This document shows positions 1 through 6,345 of a DNA stretch of 8,557 nt, in pieces. Positions within the stretch are counted from its first letter, which is position 1; the number at the start of each line of letters is the position of its first letter. The DNA lies in assembly GCA_945874095.1 (NCBI GenBank), contig CAMCFM010000151.1, forward strand, positions 1-8,557, written 5' to 3'. A program made the position numbers and the translations under genes. A model generated the notes under the pieces. That model did not search any database. It was given only the letters and a program-made list of their open reading frames with translations, and was not told the origin of the DNA. Source of the DNA: Candidatus Kuenenia stuttgartensis. GTDB lineage: Bacteria; Planctomycetota; Planctomycetia; Isosphaerales; Isosphaeraceae.

Positions 1-842
1 TTATCGCCAAGCATGGCCCATGATTCGTCGAGATCAGCACGCCAGTCAAGCCCGATCACGTCTCCACCGGCATCGCGTTGGGCTTCCAGTAAATGGCCTG
101 TACCTGTGCCAAAGTGGATGGAAGGAACTCCGGGTTTGAGGCCTTCAAACAGGCGTTTCATGTGGGGCTGGACGTGTGCGACATAGTCTCTGTGGGAGAG
201 GTTACCCACCCAGCTGTCGAACAGTTGAACCACATCTGCGCCGGCTTCAATCTGGGCGTTCAGGTAGCCGATGGTGGCTTCTGTCAATTTCTGCATCAGG
301 ATTTTAAAGCTCTCCGGATGCTGATACATAAAGGTTTTGGCTTTGTCGTAATGCCTGCTCCCGCCACCTTCAATGGCATAACAAGCCAGCGTAAAAGGGG
401 CACCTGCAAAGCCGATCAGGTCGCGTTCTTGGGGCAGGTCGCGGCGGATCAGTTTGACGGCTTCATAGACATAGCTCAAAGGTTCGGTCGTCTCGGAGTC
501 TCGTACCCGATCGACATCAGAGCCTGATCTGACAGGGTTGTGGATGGCTGGCCCATCGCCTTTGACAAATTCCAGGTCGAAGCCCATAGGTTCCAGGATC
601 AGCAGGATGTCCGCAAATAGAATCGCGGCATCCGTGTCGAGCCAATTGGCGGCATCGATGGTGACTTTGGCGGCCAGTTCAGGGGTGTGGCAAAGCTCCA
701 GGAAGCCGACTTTTGATCGTAATTCGCGATATTCAGGCTGATACCTGCCAGCCTGCCTCATCAGCCAGACCGGTGTGTGGGATGTCTGTTGACGGCGACA
801 CGCTGAGATGAATGTGTTAGCCGATGATTGTGTTGGTGTCAC
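1..842 (-). CDS. hemE: Uroporphyrinogen decarboxylase HemE, C-terminus cut by window edge
   Basis: Cytoplasmic enzyme that removes the four acetate carboxyls of uroporphyrinogen III to give coproporphyrinogen III. I translated the minus strand by hand; 280 codons are open, against a family length of about 345, so roughly 65 C-terminal residues lie outside the window. Visible signatures are RQAGRY at residues 29-34, the FADIL segment with the catalytic-type Asp at about 78, LACYAIEGGGS with its Tyr at about 155, and FDSWVG with the substrate-contact Ser at about 210. The start is taken as GTG at 842: it gives the usual short leader before CRRQ...TPVW, has AAGG eight bases upstream, and no in-frame ATG precedes the RQAGRY motif. 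It lies 66 bases downstream of hemD, with no terminator between, so the two probably form an operon. No frameshift was seen. Confidence 0.95.
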   Translation of the reverse strand, partial: MTPTQSSANTFISACRRQQTSHTPVWLMRQAGRYQPEYRELRSKVGFLELCHTPELAAKVTIDAANWLDTDAAILFADILLILEPMGFDLEFVKGDGPAIHNPVRSGSDVDRVRDSETTEPLSYVYEAVKLIRRDLPQERDLIGFAGAPFTLACYAIEGGGSRHYDKAKTFMYQHPESFKILMQKLTEATIGYLNAQIEAGADVVQLFDSWVGNLSHRDYVAHVQPHMKRLFEGLKPGVPSIHFGTGTGHLLEAQRDAGGDVIGLDWRADLDESWAMLGD

Positions 843-908
843 TTCAAATGCCTTGAGGATTGTGTGTGTTTTTTGTAATTGAGAAGGGAGCGATGGTGGA
901 TTTGATTT

Positions 909-1820
909 TCAGGAAGTCTGGGGCAGCCATGTCCCAAACGGGCGCTCGTCCTGAATCTTTCCGAGCGATTTCCAGGTCTTGGCCAGAGTCTGCACCAGTG
1001 GCCCAAGTTTTGGGTGTTCTGGCTCCAGGTCGGGGCGAATTCCAGATTCGATGAGTGTTTCGGTTGCAACAGGTCCGATGGAGGCCACGATGACATGATG
1101 GTTGAGAGCATCAATTAATGGCTTTGCAAGTCCTTCTGATTCAGCGACTTGAAGCATGTGCTTGACCTGCTGTGCGCTGGTCACGGCCAGAACCCCGATC
1201 TGGCCGGCGATCAGGCCAGAAATGGCAGCCTTGAGTGGCCCCAAATCTTCCGGCAAGGCCCATCGATACACGGCAACCAGTTCAATTGACTTGGCGCCTC
1301 GTTCTTCAAGTCCTGCGATCAGTTCTGGGTTGGTTTGCCCATATTCCTGAATCGCAATCCGCTTTCCCTGCACAGGAAGCTTTTGGTCGAGCGATTCCAG
1401 AACGTCACGCCAAGTGTTCGGCTCAGGCACTTGTACAGCGACTTTAAGACCCCATCCACGCAGAACGGTGAGCGGTTTTGGCCCACGGGCGACGATGGTT
1501 GTTTTGGCTAATGCGGCTTTCCAGACTTCGGCTGGATATTTGGTTTCGATGGCTTCGGCAAGATGTTTGGCGCCGACACCGGTCAGAAAAATCACAACAT
1601 CAAGTTGATCGGAGAGCAGGTGTTCGGCGAAATGTAAGGCTTGATGCTGATTATCGAGCGGTAATTCCCGCATGGATGGGGCTCGGACAGCCACACCGCC
1701 GGCCCGTTCGATGAGAATTGCGGTTTGGTCCGACATCCGGCTTTCCAGTGCAGCGACCCGTAGACCTGCTAACGAAGGACTGCTTTGGGGGCTATGGTCG
1801 GTTCCGGGTTCACCAGTCAT
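909..1820 (-). CDS. hemD: Uroporphyrinogen-III synthase HemD
   Basis: Cyclises hydroxymethylbilane to uroporphyrinogen III with inversion of ring D; this is the step just before HemE. The 303-residue protein shows the two-lobed HEM4 pattern: a first lobe from GLRVAALESR (residues 19-28), a segment FLTGVGAKHL (78-87), the conserved IQEYGQTNPELIAGLEERGA stretch (157-176), VYRWALPEDLGPL (184-196), VTSAQQV (213-219), and the C-terminal IGPVATETL...GIRPDLEPEHP (248-270). These are typical of bacterial HemD even though the family diverges strongly overall. It is somewhat longer than the usual 250 or so residues because of about 18 extra residues in front and a C-terminal tail of about 25. The ATG at 1820 is the only reasonable start before the first lobe, but it has no clear Shine-Dalgarno. 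The next gene on this strand is hemE. Confidence 0.92.
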   Translation of the reverse strand: MTGEPGTDHSPQSSPSLAGLRVAALESRMSDQTAILIERAGGVAVRAPSMRELPLDNQHQALHFAEHLLSDQLDVVIFLTGVGAKHLAEAIETKYPAEVWKAALAKTTIVARGPKPLTVLRGWGLKVAVQVPEPNTWRDVLESLDQKLPVQGKRIAIQEYGQTNPELIAGLEERGAKSIELVAVYRWALPEDLGPLKAAISGLIAGQIGVLAVTSAQQVKHMLQVAESEGLAKPLIDALNHHVIVASIGPVATETLIESGIRPDLEPEHPKLGPLVQTLAKTWKSLGKIQDERPFGTWLPQTS

Positions 1821-1873
1821 TTTGGAGTCATTTCAGAAGCAGGTCGATTTGGACGGTCGGTACTGGAAACAGG

Positions 1874-1933
1874 TCGAGGTTCGCAATCCTCGAGAACTCA
1901 GGATGAATTTACCACATTCTCGACGAAATTTCG
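1874..1933. promoter_or_regulatory. Hairpin and palindrome in the hemD upstream region (weak)
   Basis: The 193 bases between hemD and the tRNA gene contain a 6-bp stem TCGAGG/CCTCGA (1874-1879 with 1888-1893, 8-base loop), which would fold in the hemD leader. They also contain a perfect 10-base palindrome, CGAAATTTCG, at 1924-1933. TCGACCTG occurs twice on the hemD-sense strand nearby. No convincing -35/-10 pair was found for hemD; the motif TGGTAAATT at 1906-1914 (minus strand) is a possible -10 region. Any regulatory role is inference. Confidence 0.25.
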
Positions 1934-1977
1934 CTCCTTGAATTTGGTCAGGCGACTGAGGTGGCCCGGAATAAACC

Positions 1978-2005
1978 TTGAAGTTTTGATTTCGGATGTT
2001 ATAAA
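1978..2005 (+). promoter_or_regulatory. Promoter of the tRNA-Glu gene
   Basis: TTGAAG (1978-1983) is followed by a 16-base spacer and TATAAA (2000-2005), with a TG at 1997-1998 forming an extended -10. Transcription would start around 2012, one or two bases before the mature tRNA 5' end at 2014, which is the arrangement expected for a lone tRNA gene with a very short leader. Confidence 0.65.
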
Positions 2006-2013
2006 TCAGGTAC

Positions 2014-2086
2014 GCCCCCTTGGTCTAGCGGCCCAGGACGCCGGGATCTCATCTCGGAGACGTCGGTTCGAGTCCGGCAGGGGGTA
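2014..2086 (+). tRNA. tRNA-Glu, anticodon CUC
   Basis: A 73-nt cloverleaf folds completely. The acceptor is GCCCCCT with AGGGGGT (G1-U72 wobble at the end); the D stem is GTCT (2023-2026) with GGAC (2036-2039); the anticodon stem is CCGGG (2041-2045) with CTCGG (2053-2057), with one G-U. The loop is ATCTCAT, giving anticodon CTC at 2048-2050, which reads GAG. The T arm is GTCGG-TTCGAGT-CCGGC. The variable loop has four bases, lacking position 47, and U11-A24, U13-G22 and A37 are present; all are known glutamate identity features in E. coli. The discriminator is A2086 and CCA is not encoded. The loop has A32 and U38, an uncommon combination. The gene is isolated and divergent from hemD; no hairpin-plus-T-run terminator was seen downstream. 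Confidence 0.95.
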
Positions 2087-2167
2087 TTCGACATTGAATT
2101 GAAAAAAACGGGTAATCTTCGAGAATGGGGTCTAAAAACCGACGAGCTTATAAAGAGTATTTTAAAT

Positions 2168-2791
2168 TCAGTTCTTAACACGATCTTTCATGACACTTAA
2201 AATTTCGCCATTTTGAAACGCGCTGAATTCGGTGGGATCATCCAGATTGACTTGGATTTCGATCCATCTGCCTGAAAACTCGTCGAGCATGGAAGCGACA
2301 GTCAAACCGGTCACATTGCGATCGCGGCGACACCAGATGAGTCGATCTTGATCGTTGGTGTAACCCAGATCGCCCCAGCGGCCTATTCCACCGATAATTT
2401 TATGAAGCGCCGTACGAACTTCATAAATAGTTTCAAACGCTTTTGGATCGTCTTTCATCGCATCTGGATAAATCCGGATAGCATAAATGGCCCGAACGCT
2501 TTCAAGGTAATCTGTCAGCCATCGGCCAGCAGAAGGTGGCCCACCCTGGTCTAGCGTGTCCATGAATTCTGCGACTTCTTCAGCCCCTAACGTACCAGGA
2601 CCAACGAGGTTCCGTTCAATCGTTGCCCAGATTTCGCCAGCTTGATTTGCTACAGGTCCGACAAGCAGATAGTTGCCATCGTTAGATGGGAGATCCATCG
2701 ACCAGATCGCGCCATGTTTGGCTGCTTTTTGGAGGTCGATCAACGGGATATCACGATCCGTGACGGTCATGATGCGTAAATAGTCATCCAC
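2168..2791 (-). CDS. Unrecognised 207-residue protein
   Basis: I do not recognise a family. The product is soluble-looking, acidic to neutral, with no signal peptide and no membrane span. It is rich in aromatic residues in its second half (WLTDYLESV at 91-99, IGRWGDLGY at 136-144, RLIWCRRDRN at 150-159, GRWIEIQVNL at 174-183). A middle helical-looking stretch (about residues 68-132) separates an N-terminal part containing YLLVGPV (41-47) from a C-terminal part that could be beta-rich. The start is ATG 2791 with GGAG eleven bases upstream; a second in-frame Met at codon 8 is possible. It follows the MFS transporter gene by 78 bases on the same strand with no clear terminator between, so co-transcription is plausible. 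Codon use and full-length openness support a real gene; function is unknown. Confidence 0.8.
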   Translation of the reverse strand: MDDYLRIMTVTDRDIPLIDLQKAAKHGAIWSMDLPSNDGNYLLVGPVANQAGEIWATIERNLVGPGTLGAEEVAEFMDTLDQGGPPSAGRWLTDYLESVRAIYAIRIYPDAMKDDPKAFETIYEVRTALHKIIGGIGRWGDLGYTNDQDRLIWCRRDRNVTGLTVASMLDEFSGRWIEIQVNLDDPTEFSAFQNGEILSVMKDRVKN

Positions 2792-2869
2792 GCGAAGTCT
2801 CCGTCATTTCTATTCAGGATTTGTCGTTGACTGAGAATCTGGAATCAACCTGTCATGAATTTCGACAGA

Positions 2870-4099
2870 TTAAGAAGCCGCTGGCTTCCACTTTGGATCG
2901 GCACCTGATGTTGGCTGGAACATTATTAATAGCACAAAACATAAAACAAGGTCAATGAGGCATGGAACCAGAAACACAAATTCTGGTTGATTGGGCCAAA
3001 GCATTTGGCACTCCCCTGCCAGCAAGCTGCCCAAAAAGCTACCTAGCCCAGAAGTCACCATGACTTGTAAGGCCTGAATCGAAGCACGGCTTTCTCTTGG
3101 TGATTTTTCATCGACAAAAACTTGCCCCCCCACGGTGAAAAATCCGATCGCCAGGCCCTGCATGGGCATGCTCAGGATGATCCAGATCAACGGAGCACCT
3201 GCGGCGATGACCCCATATCGGATGACCCAGCTGAATAAACCGAGGAAGAGTGCTCCGCGAAATCCGATTCGTCGAACAATCCATGGAAGTGTCCAAAGCG
3301 CAAAGATTTCGGGGATTTGTCCAAGTGTCATGGCAGTCATGACCTGTGGCCGCGACAGCCCTTCGTGTTCGAGCATGGATGGGATCAACTGGAACACAAA
3401 AGGTGTGGTTAGACAGACACCAAACCCTAAACATAGATAAACGACAAAGTCTTTTTGTTTCAGTAGATCGGATCGAAGGGCATGGACGAATCCGACTCCA
3501 GATTGCTCCATCGGCGGAGATGGAGTCAGTCGTAAGGCCTGAAACGCTGTCAAAAGTGAGAGGAATCCGCTGACGTAAAAGATGAGAGGGATCCCAGTTC
3601 CTGACGGCCTTGGCCCAGAAACCAGGAATAGAGCTGCAACGGCGTAACTACCAACCATCCATCCAACCGTGCCCCAAAGTCTGACTCCACCGAATTCTTC
3701 ACGCGGTTGTGCCAGGTGTCGCAAACTGATCGCGTTGCTTAAGCTGAATCCGGGAGCAACGAGTAGCCAGTAACCCATGAAAAAGATGAAAAGAAAGACG
3801 GCGCTTTTTCCATGATATTGGGAGATACCGATCAGCATGATCGCGCCTACGGTGTAAGAGAAGGCGAGAATCTTCTCTGCTGCGATCTTTTTGTCCGCCA
3901 GTCGGCCGTGTACCAAAGGGGCAAAGATTGTCGAGAGTGCCAGAGATGAAAAGATCCATCCCGTGCTTCTCGGATCAATTCCCATGCTTTTCAAGTGCAT
4001 GGAGAGGGCTGGCCACCAGCAGCCTTGGGAGGCGTAAAGGCTCGCCACTAAGAGACATAAGTTCCGGCGGGTTGTGGGGTCCGTCCTTTGCCCATCCAC
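2870..4099 (-). CDS. MFS transporter, nucleoside:H+ symporter-like
   Basis: A 409-residue inner-membrane carrier of the major facilitator superfamily with about twelve hydrophobic segments. The N-terminal half has the loop 2-3 motif GRLADKK (65-71). The stretch EEFGGVRLWGTVGWMVGSYA (135-154) is the characteristic segment of the NupG/XapB/YegT and LacY-like groups. A second loop RRIGFRG (276-282) occupies the matching place in the C-terminal half, and FFTVGGQVFVDEKSPRESRA (320-339) resembles the TM10-11 region of the same groups. The substrate could be a nucleoside, a sugar or another small solute; the sequence does not decide. The start is GTG at 4099, because an in-frame TGA lies 18 bases upstream and no ATG is available; ribosome-site support is weak (GAAAG twelve bases upstream). 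It is divergent from the AsmA-like gene and precedes the unrecognised 207-residue gene. Confidence 0.88.
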   Translation of the reverse strand: MDGQRTDPTTRRNLCLLVASLYASQGCWWPALSMHLKSMGIDPRSTGWIFSSLALSTIFAPLVHGRLADKKIAAEKILAFSYTVGAIMLIGISQYHGKSAVFLFIFFMGYWLLVAPGFSLSNAISLRHLAQPREEFGGVRLWGTVGWMVGSYAVAALFLVSGPRPSGTGIPLIFYVSGFLSLLTAFQALRLTPSPPMEQSGVGFVHALRSDLLKQKDFVVYLCLGFGVCLTTPFVFQLIPSMLEHEGLSRPQVMTAMTLGQIPEIFALWTLPWIVRRIGFRGALFLGLFSWVIRYGVIAAGAPLIWIILSMPMQGLAIGFFTVGGQVFVDEKSPRESRASIQALQVMVTSGLGSFLGSLLAGECQMLWPNQPEFVFLVPCLIDLVLCFVLLIMFQPTSGADPKWKPAAS

Positions 4100-4335
4100 T
4101 GTGATTAGCCGCTTTCAAAAAGTCTTGAGTCGCCGTGTTCGACGGTTCTGAGTTCCGATAACGCAACCGTTCAACGCGATGCGATTCTGGCAGGATTATG
4201 GTAAACTTTGATTGTGGATTGTCCTAGGGGAGTTCTACCGGTCCTGACGATTTTGATACGCCCTGATCAAGCAGGTCCGGCCTTAAGTCCCTTCTGCACA
4301 GTGACCGTCGTTCAGAGAAATAGAAGAAGCTGACC
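4100..4335. promoter_or_regulatory. Divergent intergenic region between transporter and AsmA-like gene
   Basis: These 236 bases must hold promoters for both neighbours. On the minus strand CATAAT (complement of 4195-4200) is a good -10 candidate but lacks a matching -35. On the plus strand TATGGTAAACT (4197-4207) overlaps it and resembles the TGGTAAATT motif upstream of hemD. If both are used, the two promoters would be face to face and mutually exclusive. No riboswitch-like fold was recognised. Confidence 0.3.
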
Positions 4336-6345
4336 ATGACCACACCGCTGAGCCCTAAGCCCAGGAAACGAAATCTTCTGCTATGGACCGGATTGTGCAT
4401 CGGGCTGATCATTGCTGGGATAGGCATCGGGCTTTTATCTCTACCAGAAATTCTCTCTGCCGATTGGATGAAGCCCAGGATCTTGGGAGTGGTCAAGCCA
4501 CTGATCGCCCCTGGTTCGCTGACAGTCGATAAATTTCAGTTTGGATGGGATCAACCGCTGGTGATGTCTGGATTTCAGATTCAGGATCAGGACGGAACGG
4601 TTGTGATCGACTCAAAAACGGTCAAGCTCAGCCGAACGCTCTGGCAATTGATCGAGGATCCGGATGATATGGGGACGCTTTCTCTGGAGGAAGCTGTCAT
4701 CGACATCAAACGCGAACCAGATGGAACAATCAATCTGATTCGGGCTCTGGGAAGTCTGATTAAGCCAAATGCAGGACGCGATTTCGCAATCGAGATCAGG
4801 AAATCGACCCTGAAGGTGATGACCCCTGAGCTTTTCGAACCATTTGTTTCAAATAATGCCGATATTCTGATTGATTTGCCTCAATCACCAGGTCCTTTGA
4901 GCTTCTCTCTGGACGCCAGCGCAGCCGGAGCCAGGAAGGCGAGATTTGCACTCTCCGTGCAGGGTAAAATTCAGAGATGGACAGATAAATCGGTTGAGAT
5001 TCAAGCGGAATTTGATCGGTGGCCAATCGCTGGAAACTCGATGGGAATTGGAGCAACTGCGTGGGCTACAGGCCGGGTGATTGTCACAGAAGGGCCCAAA
5101 CAGTTTCATATCAAGCCTAGAATTCGAGCCGACATTCAATGGTCGGATTCGTCAAATTTGCCTTCGTTTCTGACAGCTGTCGATCGGCTTCAATTGCAGT
5201 CGGATATTCGTGCCTCAATTGATCCCACAGTGGACATTTCATTAAAAGATACCCACCTGTCCTTCCCAGGAATTGATGCAACCCTTCAAGGCAAGGCTAT
5301 GGATGTTAGTGGTGTGAAGGCTGCGATTGATTTAAATGGATCAGTCAAAGTGGATTCCACGAAGATTAAAGAGCTTTTGGCGAACTCTGATACGGCACCT
5401 GTGGAATTGGAGATGACTCCGATTCAATTTGCGGCCCATGGCCCGATCGGTAAAAATGAGCTTAAGGCCATGCAGGCCAATTTAAACACCAAAGTCAAAC
5501 GGTTTAAATCCGGCGGAATTCAGCTTGGTGAGATGGATCTGGATGTAAAATGGCTGGATGGAGTTTTGGCAGTGGCGCCGATTGATACCACGATTAATGA
5601 CGGCCGATTGCATATTGAGCCATTGATAGAAATGACAGCCGATGCCAAGCCGGCTCGCATAAAACTTGGAGCCAAAACAACTCTGACACGCATGTCACTC
5701 GATCAGCTCACTTCTCAGAATTACATGGTCTATCCAGCCCCTGCTCTGGCATCAGCCACTCGGGTGAATGGATTTATCTCGGCAAAGATATCTGATGGAG
5801 TTATACCTCTGGCGGATAAGTCGGTTCCATTGTCACTCAAGGGCGATATGGCATTTGACGACGTTCAATTCGGGCCAGGTCCGTGGCTATTAAACTTGAC
5901 ACAAAGCGTTGGTTTACCTCCCCCACCAACTTTTTCACTCGATCAACCCATTCAATTTGAAATCCAGGGCGATCGTGTGATTCAGCATGGTTTGAGCATA
6001 CCGATTGGTCAACTCACACGACTCGACTTTTCCGGTTCTGTGACATTCAAAAAAGAGCTTGATTTGATGGTTGAAGTGCCTGTGACTCCGACTCTTTTAC
6101 AAAATGTGCCACTTTTCCAATCGTTTCTGGGGCAGGAGCAATTCAAGATCCCGATCCGTGGAACTCTCGATAAGCCTGAGGTCGATAAAACTGCCTTTGA
6201 TGCAACGATGAAAGATCTGGGCGAGAAGTTGAAAAATCGGGCTGTTGACACAGGTCTCGACATGCTTTTTAACGGAATCCTCAGAGGAAAAGTGCCTCGG
6301 TTTATTCCGAACCCGAACGATCCTCCACCTGTACCTAAGCCCTAA
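4336..6345 (+). CDS. AsmA-like envelope protein with one N-terminal membrane anchor
   Basis: A 669-residue protein with a basic N-terminus (KPRKR, 8-12) and a single transmembrane segment at about 14-36; the rest is predicted to face the periplasm. The body alternates short hydrophobic and polar residues in the manner of long beta-sheet proteins. It carries AsmA-type features: a juxtamembrane segment ending in SLTVDKFQFGWDQPLVMSGF (61-80), repeated 'gxxL.V....' strands through the middle, and near the C-terminus FKIPIRGTLDKPEVD (603-617), the hallmark ending of AsmA/TamB-type domains. The tail is proline-rich (660-669). Relatives are bridge-like proteins proposed to move or organise lipids between membranes, so a role in outer-membrane homeostasis is an inference. 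The start is ATG 4336 with a weak AGAAG ribosome site. The stop codon overlaps that of the convergent cytochrome gene. Confidence 0.75.
   Translation: MTTPLSPKPRKRNLLLWTGLCIGLIIAGIGIGLLSLPEILSADWMKPRILGVVKPLIAPGSLTVDKFQFGWDQPLVMSGFQIQDQDGTVVIDSKTVKLSRTLWQLIEDPDDMGTLSLEEAVIDIKREPDGTINLIRALGSLIKPNAGRDFAIEIRKSTLKVMTPELFEPFVSNNADILIDLPQSPGPLSFSLDASAAGARKARFALSVQGKIQRWTDKSVEIQAEFDRWPIAGNSMGIGATAWATGRVIVTEGPKQFHIKPRIRADIQWSDSSNLPSFLTAVDRLQLQSDIRASIDPTVDISLKDTHLSFPGIDATLQGKAMDVSGVKAAIDLNGSVKVDSTKIKELLANSDTAPVELEMTPIQFAAHGPIGKNELKAMQANLNTKVKRFKSGGIQLGEMDLDVKWLDGVLAVAPIDTTINDGRLHIEPLIEMTADAKPARIKLGAKTTLTRMSLDQLTSQNYMVYPAPALASATRVNGFISAKISDGVIPLADKSVPLSLKGDMAFDDVQFGPGPWLLNLTQSVGLPPPPTFSLDQPIQFEIQGDRVIQHGLSIPIGQLTRLDFSGSVTFKKELDLMVEVPVTPTLLQNVPLFQSFLGQEQFKIPIRGTLDKPEVDKTAFDATMKDLGEKLKNRAVDTGLDMLFNGILRGKVPRFIPNPNDPPPVPKP

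Noticed and set aside
93..527. 144-codon plus-strand open frame
   Set aside because: It is antisense to hemE, whose conserved motifs are clear on the opposite strand.
860..869. TG dinucleotide run between hemD and hemE
   Set aside because: Only five repeats; too short to suggest phase variation.
2849..2868. CTGTC...GACAG inverted repeat after the transporter gene
   Set aside because: Five-bp stem without a T-run on the minus strand; too weak to call a terminator.
4188..4203. Sigma-54-like TGGCAG...TGGT element
   Set aside because: The -12 GC is replaced by GT and the surrounding bases do not match TTGCW; not a supportable sigma-54 site.
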